From: Zygnema cylindricum
Taxonomy: Eukaryota; Streptophyta; Zygnematophyceae; Zygnematales; Zygnemataceae
Assembly: GCA_037447655.1 (NCBI GenBank)
Contig: JBBHKE010002087.1
Span: forward strand, 251,753-311,535
Reading direction: 5' to 3'
DNA length: 59,783 nt
The position numbers and the translations under genes are program-made. Shown here piece by piece: positions 41,893 through 52,873 of this stretch. Numbering within the stretch: position 1 is the stretch's first letter; each line of letters opens with the position of its first letter. The notes under the pieces were generated by a model. That model was not told the origin of the DNA and ran no database searches. It worked only from the letters and a program-made list of their open reading frames with translations.

Positions 41893-42776
41893 TACAGTGC
41901 CGTTTTAAATAGTGTGATGTACAATCTGTCATATCCATACATTTTTGTAATTTTTAAAGTCAAAAAGTACAGAAAAATATTTACGCTATCGCGCGCAAAT
42001 GTAAACGTGCTTTGAAAAAAAACGATGAAATGAGGTCGGCAATGAAATAGCGAACGATTTGAACTATTTCGAACATGCACATATCTTAGTGTGAAGATAT
42101 TACGCGCCAACAATTATTACAGATCGGTTTACAAATTAGAGTTAATGATTAATTAGAATAAAGATTTTTTTCGAAAAAATTGAAATTCCCAATCAGCGTA
42201 AATAACGCTAATTGTTTCATTACGCTATCTATTTCATTACGCTAATAACGATTCACGGTGTAGCGTCAAAGATTAAATAGCTCATAAACTTAACTAGAGT
42301 TATTAACGCTAATTGGGAAATCGAAAGTTTTCAAAAGTAACATATATTCTTTTTTTTTACTAATGCTAATTTGGGTTTTTTTTTTTTTTTTTAAACCTAT
42401 ACCTGCTTACGCTAAGGTATCCATACAACATCTTGGAAATCGTACGCCGTCGCGTAATTTTACCATCTGTACTTGTTAGACTATTTTATGTTAGTTAAAA
42501 TTTTCAATTTCTTCTCGTGCATATTTACATTCGCGCGCGCCTATGTTACATTACTTTTTGTACATTTTCACTTAAAAAGGTACAAATTTGTACGGTCAAA
42601 CATTGAACGTACACCGCACTATTCAAACCGCAGTGTACTTTCGTTATTAACGCTAATTGGAACAAAACCCTAAAAGGCGTAAAAAAAATAAAAATATTAA
42701 TGTTATTTAAGAATTTGGGTCAAAATTTGGGGGAACCGAATTAGTGTTTAACACGCTAATAGCGATTCGCGGTGTT
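41893..42776. mobile_element. Cluster of TACACCG-ended element fragments
   Basis: GTTTTAAATAGTGTGATGTA near 41,900 and CGCTAATAACGATTCACGGT at 42,240 outline one family C/B-like copy. GTACACCGCACTATTCAAAC at 42,609 and CTAATAGCGATTCGCGGTGT at 42,755 outline others, partly in inverse orientation. Exact edges are unclear. Confidence 0.6.
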
Positions 42777-43077
42777 ACCTTTCTCGTTCGCCGTCCACTT
42801 ACGAACGCGTTAGATTGGCCGTTAACATACACCAATAAGGAAGAGATGTCAGGGTACAGTACCTTTCTCGATTGGTGCTCATTACACGGAAATGGACCGT
42901 GTCCATCCATACAGACGCTTCTATACTCGGACGGACAACGCGAGGAAGGACAAGCCGCCTATTTATAGGTTTCTAGAAAGGCGACCAAAGGTCTTTAATT
43001 TTTGTATACCGATAGAGATTGCAGTTAAGGGAGTCAGACATATCAAACAATTCATTCCAAAATGCTTCGGTAATTAG

Positions 43078-43716
43078 ATACGAATTCTTGTTATTGTTAA
43101 CAGTTTGTGTAATTTAGATAACAATTCCTGTTATCGATAACTGTTTGTGTAATTTAGGTAACAATACTTGTTATCGCTAACAGTTTGTTTAATTAGGTAA
43201 CAATTCCTGTTAGCGCTAACAGTTTGTGTAATTTATTTAACAATTCATGTTAGCGCAAACAGTTTGTGTAATTTAGATAACAATTCTCGTTATCACTAAC
43301 TGTTTGTGTAATTTATGTAACAATTCTTGTTATCGCTAATTGTTTGTGTAATTTAGGTAGCAATTCTTGTTATCGCTAACAATTTGTGTAATTTAGATAA
43401 AAATTCCTGTTATTGCTAACAGTTTGTCTAATTTAGGAAACAATTCTTGTTATCGCTAACAATTTGTGTAATTTAGGTAACAATTCATGTTATCGCTAAC
43501 TGTTTGTGTAATTTAGGTTACAATTCTTGTTATCGCTAACTGTTTGTGGAATTTAGGTAACAATTCTTGTTATCGCTAACAGTTTGTGTAATTTAGATAA
43601 CAATTCCTGTTATCGCTAACTGTTTGTCTAATTTAGGAAACAATTCTTGTTATCGCTAACAGTTTGTGTAATTTAGGTAACAATTAATGTTATCGCTAAT
43701 TGTTTGTGTAATTCAA
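43078..43716. repeat. 40-bp tandem array, about 16 copies
   Basis: The unit is TAACAATTCTTGTTATCGCT followed by AACAGTTTGTGTAATTTAGG. A TAACAA-TTC-TTGTTA palindrome sits in most units. Units differ by 1-4 bases, and one is 39 bp. No coding. Confidence 0.95.
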
Positions 43717-44416
43717 GATCGTATCGACCCTGAAAATTATGATCCGCTATGATATGATTTCTGTACGGATAATGAGGTGTTTAATGTCAGACGGCAAACG
43801 GTCGAAACTCAACACTACGGTATGCATTACGAGCGGAACCCACGGGCCACAATCATGGAACAAAGTGTACGAATTGTGTATGAACTCTATCCTCCGGTTC
43901 GAACTTTAAACTTGTACATTAATTTTTTTGAACTTTCAACTTTGTTCGAATATTAGCTTAAAGTACTTAGGTCAAAACAATAATTACACAGTGAATCGTT
44001 ATTAGTGTAAAGAAATTTTTACTGTAAAGATACAAATATTGCTACTAATTATGCTTTAAATTATGGGCCTATCGCCAACAAACATTAATGCTAATTCATA
44101 CATCTAACACTAAAATGGATTCACATTCCCATAGTGAAGCCACTAAAGCTTGTGTTCACATGGTCGACGTTTAAAGATGTGAGAACAGGTTCGCATAAAT
44201 TTTCCACGTCTTTATGATCATGATTTAAATTTGGGTGCGCTTTCTCGTGTCGACATCACTCACCTTTTCGTGTTGGCGACGTTATCTAACACATTTTTAC
44301 TTACTTCTATAGTATAATACAATGCTACTTCTAGCTATATTAATTAAATTCAAATAGACTTTGCTATAATAATATTTGTAACTCTACTAATAATTGCAAC
44401 TATACTAATGAATGTG
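43717..44416. other. Intergenic stretch with element fragments
   Basis: ACACAGTGAATCGTTATTAG at 43,988 is a TACACCG-type terminus fragment. Otherwise nothing recognised. Confidence 0.45.
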
Positions 44417-44645
44417 AATATTAAAGGAGGAGGAATGGAGGAGGAGGAAAAGAGGAAAGGAGGAAAGGAGGAAAGAAAGAAAGGAGGAGGAGAGGAGGAG
44501 TGGAAGAAGGGAGTAGTAGAGGAGGAGTAAAGGGATCGAGAAGAAAGTGTGGAGGAGTGGAGGAGGAGCGGAGGAGGAAGAGTTGAGGAGGAGGAGGGGA
44601 GAGAAAGGAAAGGAGGAGGAGGAGGAACGAGGAAGAGGGGAGGAC
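44417..44645 (+). repeat. GGA-rich homopurine tract
   Basis: About 220 bases of almost pure A/G (GGAGGAGGAA units) on the plus strand, with only a handful of T and C interruptions. Confidence 0.95.
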
Positions 44646-45170
44646 AACTTCCGCTTTCGCTTTTGCTTTGAGTTGTCCAAGATTATCATCTTCGGGACTT
44701 TGAGTCCCTAAATTGTTACCAGCCGCCCCTCTTATGTTCTGAAAACCTTTTCACTCAGCAAGCTGCTTAACTCTAAGTTCACGCCTCCTCTTCAAGCCTT
44801 CTTTACTTACTTTGCAAATAATTCCAACGTCATTTCTCCACGCTCAAACAAAATATTCTCACGTTATAATTCATTTATTTGCTCAAGCCATTTTGTGTCT
44901 TCTTCATCCTTGTGCATCATTTTCTATGTCAAACCACTTTTCCAAAGGCATTTGAGGTCCTCCTCCCTTGACTCCTCTTGAGCGAACTCCTTGGCCATGA
45001 TAACCGTCCTCTTTTTCCTCTTCCTCCTCTGACTTTGAATCAAAATCTTAGCCATTACTTCAGTCATCAATAAGATCGTGTCCCCTACATCGTCTTGACT
45101 TTTGAGCAACATTTTTTGGAGTTTCGGCATAACCAACAACATGACCGTCCTCCAAGGAGTCGTCTACAGA
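44646..45170 (-). pseudogene. Degenerate minus-strand coding-like region, unknown
   Basis: The minus strand shows charged helical peptides (AKILIQSQRRKRKKRTVIMA, KEFAQEESREEDLKCLWKSG), then more across frame changes towards the purine tract. It resembles a decayed coiled-coil accessory protein, but no family can be named. Confidence 0.25.
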
Positions 45171-45651
45171 CACGGTAGCAAACCAATGAAGATATTGTTT
45201 TGGGATGTTTCGCTGATAATATTGAAAGTACTAGAAATAAATCGATGTAATTTAAGCTAATTACTCTAATACCCTAAGCTTAACAACCCCACAATTCAGA
45301 CTTGGAAAAATGCAAGCTAGGACTCTACGACTTCCTAAATAAATAAAAAAGAGAAAACACAAGATCAAAAGGTAACACGGAGAGACTATTATGTGTTTGG
45401 TGTCCATCTGACGTGTTTTAAAGCTTCCAGAGTCCTTAATTTCAAAAGAGTGAAGCCGAAAATCTGTGGAAACGCTAAAGGGTGATGTTCCGTACCTTCA
45501 GTTTTGCAACGAACCGACGTTCATTCTATTTAGGACGAAATTGAAAACTTCATTTATTTCAGTTCTAAAAATATTGACAACAGTCTACAACCAATGATAT
45601 CGTTCAAAAAAATTACGCGACCAGATTTGAACCTTGGAAATAAAATTTTAG

Positions 45652-45774
45652 ACTTATTGCTATTAGTGTTTAATGTTTTTATTCTCTATGCACAAATGAC
45701 TCATTTTTTATTGGAAAATGCCAATCTGAAGGTGAGAAGTTGAGAACCCTCGCAACGATGTACTCTACAGTAGC
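45652..45774. mobile_element. Family A element remnant
   Basis: TTGCTATTAGTGTTTAATGT and GCCAATCTGAAGGTGAGAAG match the left half of family A; the right half is missing. Confidence 0.55.
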
Positions 45775-45777
45775 TAA

Positions 45778-46717
45778 GGGTACTTCCCCCATGTAACTGA
45801 AAACTAGTCTTGTTACTTTATTTTTTAGCGAAGATTATCAGTACTATTTTCAGAGCGTTCCGTTGTAACGCAATGAGATTGTTACTTTAAATTGTGATGG
45901 ATATAGATGTGGGTGTAATTTGTGACAGTTGAAGACGAATACAACACTCATGTCAATTGATGACGTTTGAAAAATATCGAAGATTGTAGACATTTACTGT
46001 ACTGTAATGTCTTGTGACATTGTAGACGTTTAGGGTTTATGACATTTTGACGTTATGTTCACTAATGATAGCGTCAACGTCACTAATTTCAAACTTTCCG
46101 GCACGGTTTCCCGATTTTGTTTTTCCGTCCTTTCTCACTCTATTTGCTTTCAAAATACGCTAAAAGACAGTCAAAAGTATTTTTTTTTAGAGATTTTTCA
46201 TTTAATTCCATTATTGTCGTTTTTTATTGGAAAGACAGTAATGTAGCCATTGTATCGGAAGACGGAGAGAGAAAGAGGTGCCTTTCACGGACTTCGCTTT
46301 TGTAAAATGGCACCCGTTGCTCGAGACCCCTCCACGGCCCATACACCAAAAAAAGTCTGTGGAGTCTGGAAATGGAGGGTGGTTTTTTTTTTTTGCTCTG
46401 CATACTGCAAAAAAAAATTCAAAAACCTCTAACTTGTGCAACAACGACTGCCTATTCGTTCACATATTCAAACTTTATTTAAAATCACCTCGCGGGGTGA
46501 TTCTATTAGAAGTTTGAAGATGAGCGGGCTGGACGCGAAAGTCGGTCAAAACGCGCTAGACGACAAACTGGAATACATTTAAAGTTGAAAATAAACGCAT
46601 ATTGTACTGTGATGATTTCATCTTTTTAATACGGCTTCAAATTTTCTAGTTGCGAGATAAGTTTTGAAGCTAAACGACAAAAAAAAAATCCTTAGTTTAT
46701 CACATGGGAAAGCACCA
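45778..46717. mobile_element. PIF/Harbinger-like element with TAA duplication
   Basis: GGGTACTTCCCCCATGTAAC at the left and CACATGGGAAAGCACC at the right, TAA at 45,775-45,777 and 46,718-46,720. The interior has GTGACATTGTAGACGTTTAG and CACCTCGCGGGGTGAT. 940 bp. Confidence 0.8.
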
Positions 46718-46720
46718 TAA

Positions 46721-46819
46721 GGCAGTGTGCCCATGTAACCGAAACTTTACAATGTTACTTTGGATTTTAGCAAAAGTTTTATGTTGTACTTTTCAAAGTG
46801 TTCCTATGTCAATTGTTAC
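46721..46819. mobile_element. Adjacent PIF/Harbinger-like element, left part
   Basis: GGCAGTGTGCCCATGTAACC follows the TAA at 46,718-46,720. The element is cut by Copia 3 at 46,819 and resumes at 53,016 up to about 53,645 (GTTGTAGACGTCTAC, CACCTCGCGAGGTTGAT). Confidence 0.75.
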
Positions 46820-47703
46820 TGAAATTTTGTGGTCTCCATTGACCCACAGAATGAGCAGCCTATGAAAAGCCTCTAGGATAATATTTTCCCCTTCCACTTT
46901 CCCACTCAATAAGCGCCGCCAAGGAACAAAACTATTCTGACCACCCTCACCCTTGTGAAGACAAGACTCCCCTGAGTCAAACGCAAAAAGAATCACTGAA
47001 TTTGCTCCACTGAGCAGTAAGTTATGGCTGGTCAAAGATGACCTTTATAGTTAGAAGTACTTTTAGAGAGAGGTTCCTAAATATCACTAAGTCTTGGTCT
47101 GCCTACTCACAACTACCTACTACTAAACCCTAGTCCAATAGGAACACTATATAGTACAAGAAGGTACAATAGGCGATGTACCTATTGTACGACCATTGAA
47201 CGACAAGGTCTACAAGGTGACACTTGTCAAATCGGGAGCCATGGTTCCTCCTCCAATCTTCTCTGGTATCAAATAATGTGGCACAACGTGGCACCGCGTG
47301 ACGCTATCTCCGTATGCCGACAAAAGCTCACTTCACGTGGCGGCTATTATGCCGACCGTCCGATCAAAACATATTTTACACGGTTCAGATTCGCGTACAT
47401 GCATGAATTCTCCCTCTTTGTTAGTCTGGTTTAATTAGCTATTACGTTAATGTTTATATACTTTTGAAACCCGTCACGTGTATCGTTTTGATAATGCCTT
47501 AGTGGATAAGATGTACAACTACATTGTCTGCAGACCTAGGTTCAAATCTGGAACTAGGCACCATTTTGGTAAAATATCCTCTTCTTTTAAATCTGCCACT
47601 TTCTAAATATTGCGGCAACCATGGCGTGCCTTTGATCCTCACTCTCTCTCTTTAAAGTGGAAATAAATAAGAGAAGTGAACTATTAATTACCTCTTTTCA
47701 ACA
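46820..47703 (-). repeat. Copia 3 3' LTR
   Basis: 884 bp, TGTTGAAAAG...ACCACAAAATTTCA on the minus strand. It carries the hairpin block (GACTCCCCTGAGTC, 46,967-46,980), a TATA-like CTATAAAGG (about 47,040) and the antisense tRNA-like module at 47,495-47,563. An ATG 20 bp from its 3' end (minus strand) points into flanking DNA. Confidence 0.92.
47495..47563 (+). other. tRNA-like module in Copia 3 3' LTR, antisense to the LTR
   Basis: GCCTTAGTGGATAAGATGTA (A-box-like) and GGTTCAAATCT (47,539-47,549, B-box-like), ending GGCACCA. The spacing of about 35 bp between boxes is tRNA-like. The T arm pairs imperfectly. Confidence 0.6.
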
Positions 47704-47715
47704 CCCCATTAATTC

Positions 47716-48117
47716 TTAGTCACTTTTTAATTTTAATCCATAGTTTTCTCTGCAAAAAATCAGCTTAAGGGAAGGCACTGATTTTGTAAGCATGTCTGCA
47801 ATCATTTCTTTATCAGTTTTATGATCCAGTTTAATTATTTTATTTTCTACCTTCTCTCTGAAAAAGCTTAGTCTAATATCCATATGTTTAGCTTTAAAGT
47901 GATGTTTCGGATTAGTTGCAATAAAGATAGCAGCTTGATTATCACAAAAAACATTTTGAGTTCCAGACTTCATGAACCCAAGTTCTTCAAGGAGAGATTT
48001 AACCCACATTAATTATTTGGTTGCAGCACAGGAAGCCATGTATTCAGCCTCCATAGAAGATTGGGCAACTACTTTTTGTTGTTTGCTACTCCAACAACAT
48101 GCACCAGATCCAATTTG
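47716..48117 (-). pseudogene. Copia 3 RNase H
   Basis: The segment 48,009-47,716 reads MWVKSLLEELGFMKSGTQNV, FCDNQAAIFIATNPKHHFKA, KHMDIRLSFFREKVENKI, and DMLTKSVPSLKL. The upstream signature (SSIEAEYMASCAATK-like) lies across a stop near 48,010. Function and family as in Copia 1. Confidence 0.9.
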
Positions 48118-48798
48118 CTAAACATATCCACTCGTACACCACCTTAAAGGCACATCTCCATAACTGGCATCACTCCAGGTGGTGATGTCAGTGTGCTCCC
48201 CTCCCAAATGCAACCACAATTCCCTTGTCCTCACTAGATACCTCATCACCCTTTTGGCAGCCTCGAAGTCTCTCATTCTTGGTTCATTTAGACTTCTACT
48301 AAGGACACCTACAGCTGCGGCTATATCCGGACGGGTACAGTTCATAAAATAGATTAAACTGCCTACAATCTGTCGATAAGGGATATTTCCCATAAATTCT
48401 CTTTCTATCTCATCCATCTCATTATTAAAAGTCAATATTCCTCTCTCTTCACTCCCCTCAAACACTTTCTTCAAATCCATGGGAGTAGTACATCCATTTG
48501 TTTTTTCCATCTCAAATTTTTCTAGCATATTACCGATTGCTTTTTTTTGTGTGAGTCTTATAATGGTATTCCCTCTATCTCTCTCCATTTGAATTCCCAC
48601 AATGTACTTCGCTTCATTGAGATCTTTCATATCAAAACGGCTTCTAGGATCCCGTTTTAGTTTGTTAATCTTATCTAAGTACTTGCTTAAGACCAACAAA
48701 TCATCCACATAAATAGCAATAAATATCACTCCATTCTCATCCTCAAATAAATATATGGAGTGATCTGAACTAATTCTAATATACTCCAAACCGGTCAA
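48118..48798 (-). pseudogene. Copia 3 reverse transcriptase core (YVDD intact)
   Basis: A 226-codon frame: SSDHSIYLFEDENGVIFIAI, YVDDLLVLSKYLDKINKLK, FDMKDLNEAKYIVGIQMERD, MNCTRPDIAAAVGVLSRSLN, WLHLGGEHTDITTWSDASYG. The catalytic Asp pair is present, and this is the best-preserved pol fragment of the lineage here. The fingers subdomain upstream (48,800-49,290) is in other frames with stops. Confidence 0.93.
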
Positions 48799-49288
48799 AA
48801 ATTCGTCTAGTTTTATATTCCATTATCGCGGGGCTTGCTTAAGGCCATAGAGTGATTTTATCAATTTGCAAACCTTGCTTCCTTCCCCACTTTCCACGAA
48901 TCCTTCAAGTTGCCTCATGTAAACTTCTTCTTGCAACTCTCTGAGCAAAAAAGTTGTTTTAATATCCATGTGGTGTATTTCCATATCTTGTGCTGTGGCT
49001 AAACTTAAAAGGATTTTAACAAAAGGAAATCTAACGAGAGGTGCGAAGGTTTTTTTCGTAGTCTATCCCCTCTTTTTGAGTATACCCCTTTGTAACTAAC
49101 CTAGCTTTGTACCTTTCAATGGTATTATCTGGGTTTAATTTAAGTTTAAAAACCCACTTACTTCCGATCAGTTTTCGGTTTGGTGGACAATCTACCTACT
49201 CCCATGTATTGGCTTCCATGATGGAGGCCATTTCTTCATTTATAGCAATGATCCACCGGCAACTTTCTAGGGTGTTTATGGCCTTTAA
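48799..49288 (-). pseudogene. Copia 3 RT N-terminus, broken
   Basis: Minus-strand pieces corresponding to [39 protein letters not shown] and VVHQMDIKTTFL-like stretches are seen in alternating frames, with several stops. Confidence 0.75.
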
Positions 49289-49837
49289 TTATGTCTGAGG
49301 TTCATCTGGGTGAGACATCTTTGTGTGTTGGTTATTTATTTGTCTTTCTTGAAGTCGTTTAGTACTTATTCTTCCCCCTTCAAAATCGGACGCCGGTATA
49401 GAAGGCATCCTTGGGTTTCCTTTAGGAAGATTTTCAGCTTCCCTATCTTCGAATTCCGGTTTCTCATCAAGTTCCTCATCTGTTTCCACTTTGTATTGTG
49501 GCGTTGCCTCGGATGTTGTCCTTTCCTCCTTCTCCTTTGGTAGATCTGCAGATTTTTCTTTTTCTCCATCTTCCTTCTCTTCAAAGTCAAAGTCAGAAAA
49601 CTGATCCGTTTCAAATCTGATTTTGACTTCCTTATTATATTTGAATGGATCAATGGACTTCTCTTCATTCATCACCACTATGTGTTTTACCAAAATTATA
49701 TCTCTCTTTTTCAAGTCATACACCTGGTATCCTTTTGTGCTCTCATTATATCCTACAAGATATCCCGGTTGCCCTCTTCCCTCTAGCTTCCATTGAGTCT
49801 TATCAGAATCCAAACTGTAGACTAGACTTCGGAACAC
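49289..49837 (-). pseudogene. Copia 3 integrase C-terminus and acidic linker
   Basis: The frame opens with MFRSLVYSLDSDKTQWKLEG, RGQPGYLVGYNESTKGYQVY, RDIILVKHIVVMNEEKSI. This is the Copia integrase C-terminal fold. A long Glu/Lys-rich linker follows, with NPRMPSIPASDFEGGRISTK at the end leading to RT. The linker mirrors that of Copia 1. Confidence 0.85.
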
Positions 49838-50590
49838 TCTTAAACTAGACTAATCAAGCTTTCTTCTTGTCCACCTCTCATACGTAGTTTCCTCCATATT
49901 TGCTGAAGTAAGGACTCTATTTTTGATGAAATTAGCATAGTTCATAGACTCAACCAAAAATTGCAACCCTATCCTCTTATCAGTTAACATATTTCTAGAC
50001 ATATCTCCTAAAGTTTTATTCACTCTTTGTGCTACTCCATTTTGTTCCGGATTATAGGGAATAAGTTTATCATGATGAATTCCTTCTTCTTTAAGATATT
50101 CTTCACATTCCCTTGAGGTGTATTTTTTCCCATTATCACTTCTTATCTCTTTTATTGAGGTTTCATGTAGTTTTTCACTCTATACTTTAAACTCTTTGAA
50201 ACATCTTAATACCTCTCACTTATGTCTGAGAATGTATACCTTCGTGTATCTAGACCAATCATTTGTGATGGTTAACATCCATCTCTTCCCCCCATGGGAA
50301 GCATACCTAGCTGGTCCCTAAACATCAGTGTGAATTCGATCCAATACTTTCTCTCTCCTTAATGTGGTTGCCTTTGAAAATGGAAGTCTATGAATCTTCC
50401 CTTGGGCACATTCACTACAATCATCGAAGGACTCATCATCCTCAAAAATAATACCCTCCACTATTCCTTTTTTCTTCATTTTTTTTAATCTATCTAGATG
50501 CATATGCCCCAATCTTTTGTGCCAAGGCATCATCTCACTTGCACACGAGTAGAGAACACTCTTTTCATTGCAATGAACAATTCTGAACAT
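49838..50590 (-). pseudogene. Copia 3 pre-integrase motif and integrase core
   Basis: 50,590-50,318: MPWHKRLGHMHLDRLKKMKK, FDDCSECAQGKIHRLPFSKA (HHCC zinc motif), and DRIHTDV. A stop follows where the family has WGP. The second and third catalytic blocks (SDNGKKYTSRECEEYL-like, NPEQNGVAQRVNKTLGDMS-like) lie in other frames to 49,838. Two catalytic residues are recognisable, but the frame is broken at least three times. Confidence 0.82.
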
Positions 50591-50719
50591 CCCTTCACTG
50601 CCTTTCTCAGCTATGAAATATACCTCATTATCAAAGCTTTATGTGAAGATTCCTTTCCTAGTTCCTATTTCAAACTCCTTTTCATCTAGGACAGCTGTTG
50701 AGACTAGGTTCTTGCTAAG

Positions 50720-51073
50720 TTATGGAATGTAAAGAACGTCTGAAAGTGTTACAATAAAGGCCTTTCCATCAACTAAAATCTTTAAGTCAACAATTCCAAC
50801 AAGACTTGTGGTTTCTACTCTACCATCTCCGTATTCTATTTCAACTGTTGGGATATTTCTCAGTTTAGTGAACCACCTCTTATCTCTGCACATATGCATT
50901 GAGGCCCTTGAGTCTATGATCCACCCATCCTCGGGTGGATCCCTCTTACCTCCGAAAGCACACTTTTGTCCCTGTGGAATGTCGACATTCTTTTCAGTGG
51001 TTTTTTGGATTAACAAGAAGCTCCTCAAGCTCCGCTTCTTGTTCGGTGTCTTCATCCTCTTCCCCATCATCAA
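50720..51073 (-). pseudogene. Copia 3 protease (DSR)
   Basis: QKCAFGGKRDPPEDGWIIDS is followed by RASMHMCRDKRWFTKLR. The active-site DSG has become DSR, which should abolish protease activity. Downstream IPTVEIEYGDGRVETTSLVG and IVTLSDVLYIP are typical of the lineage. Confidence 0.9.
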
Positions 51074-51134
51074 CTTGAGTCAGAAAAGCCATTTTCTTTC
51101 CTCCATCGTTTGAGGTTTCTTGTACATCTTTCAG

Positions 51135-52127
51135 TCAAAGATCTACAAGTTTGACAAAATTTGCCATATAATGTCCCGGTTTCTTGAAGAAGTGACATAA
51201 TCCTCCTCGAGAAGTTCCTCTCCCCTGTCTATCAAATCTGCCACCTCCTTGTCCTCTTCCACCAAAGTTTCGATAGGGATATTTCCCTCTCTCCTCATCA
51301 CGCTTCCGCCAATCAACTCCCGCAGACAATGCTTGAAAACTTGGACTCCCTCTCCTAAGCTCTATGGTGCTTTCTTTCACTAAAATCATTCCTATTGTGT
51401 CATCCCAATTCTAATTGCTATCTCCTATGTCCTGCAATCGGTTAATGATATTCTCATACTCTTCAGGTAGTTTCATCATTAATGTATTCACTCTTTGTCT
51501 CTCGGACCATGAGTTACCTGCACTCTCTAGCTCTCCGAACAATGCTCATAAATCATTGCAATAATTATTCATGCTTCCTCCCTTATAAGTATAAGCTGCG
51601 ATCTTATTTTCTGCCAGCTGTTGCTGCTTCAATGATCCACTCTGATATTAGTTAACTAGTGATATCCAAATCTGAGATGAAGATTTGACACGCATAAGGG
51701 GAATGGTAATGCCTTTTGCTACACTTTTAAGAATTAAAAGCTTAGCAACCTTGTCTTTGTAGTTCCACTTCTCATACTTTGATGTGTCGGTCTGAACCGT
51801 TGTCAACGTTGATGGTGGTGCTGCAGCCGGTATCGCGTTCGACAATGGTGTCACTGGAGTTGCAACTCCTCCCTTTTCTCCTTCATGACAATCTCCTGTT
51901 CTTCCTCATCTTCATCCTCGGTGATGGTGGTAGCTGTTCTGGCTATTGTAATGACGAAGGTGCCAGAAAAATGTGTCCCTCCAAACCCAGGTGGGGATGG
52001 GCATCGAATTTTTCCATACACTATGCCTTATAGATGCTTCTCAAATAGTTCTCCCTCCATCATCATTTCCAAATACAAAAAGTCTGATCCATCAAATATG
52101 GGCACCCTTGAGGGTGGGCCTATAACG
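51135..52127 (-). pseudogene. Copia 3 gag, degenerate
   Basis: The frame begins in the LTR (METTKFHVIGPPSRVPIFDG) and crosses the primer site. It breaks in the acidic segment, continues as KYEKWNYKDKVAKLLILKSV and VKSSSQIWISLVN (51,854-51,648), and ends with STIELRRGSPSFQAL...GLCHFFKKPGHYMANF (51,389-51,135). The last is a zinc-knuckle remnant missing two of its ligands. Confidence 0.82.
52113..52126 (-). other. Copia 3 primer-binding site, internal tRNA-Met type
   Basis: GTTATAGGCCCACC on the minus strand. It differs from the Copia 1 and Copia 4 site by one base in the anticodon complement (ATG to ATA). Confidence 0.75.
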
Positions 52128-52350
52128 TGAAATTTTGTGGTCTCCATTGACCCACAGAATGAGCAGCCTATGTAAAGCCTCTAGGATAATATTTGCCCCT
52201 TCCACTTTCCCATTGAATAAGCGCCGCCCAGGCACAAAACTATTCTGAGCACCCTCACCCTTGTGAGGACAAGACTTCCCTGAGTCAAACGCATAAAGAA
52301 TCACTAAATTTGCTCCCGTGAACAGTAAGTTATTGCTGGTCAAAGGTGAC

Positions 52351-52358
52351 CTTTATAG
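52351..52358 (-). promoter_or_regulatory. Copia 3 LTR TATA box
   Basis: CTATAAAG on the minus strand, just upstream of the CATAACTTA-GCTC block shared by all LTRs of the lineage. Confidence 0.45.
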
Positions 52359-52804
52359 TTACAAGTTCTCTTAGAGAAAGGTCCTTAAATATCACTAAGT
52401 CTTGGTCTGCCTACTCACGACTACCTACTACTAAACCCTAGTTCAATAGGAACAGTATATATTAGAAGAAGGTATAATGGGCGATGTACTTATTTTACGA
52501 CCATTGAACGACAAGGTCTACAAGGTGACACCTGTCAAATCGGGAGCCATGGTTCCTCCCCCCATCTTCTCCGGTATCAAATAATGTGGCACCACGTTGC
52601 ACCGCGTGACGCTATCTCCATATGCCGCCAAAATCCCACTTCGTGTGGCGGCTATAATGCCGACCCGTCCGATCAAAACATATTTTACATGGTTCAGATT
52701 CGCGTACATGCATGAATTGTTCCTCTTTGTTAGTCTGGTGTTTATTAGCTCTTGCGTTAATGTTAAGATATCTTTGAAACCGGTCACGTGTATCGTTTCG
52801 ATAA

Positions 52805-52873
52805 CGCCTTTGTGGATAAGACGTACGACTACACAGTGGTCCGCAGACCCAGGTTCAAATATGGATGAAGGCA
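52805..52873 (+). other. tRNA-like module in Copia 3 5' LTR, antisense to the LTR
   Basis: GCCTTTGTGGATAAGACGTA and GGTTCAAATAT (52,852-52,862). It aligns base for base with 47,495-47,563, except for a small insertion in the middle. Confidence 0.6.

Noticed and set aside
43078-43716. The regular 40-bp units were considered as a CRISPR array.
   Set aside because: There are no unique spacers; the entire unit is repeated, and the context is eukaryotic transposon DNA without cas genes.
44417-44645. The long Ser/Leu-rich minus-strand frame over the GGA tract as a protein.
   Set aside because: It is a direct product of the homopurine repeat with no other support.
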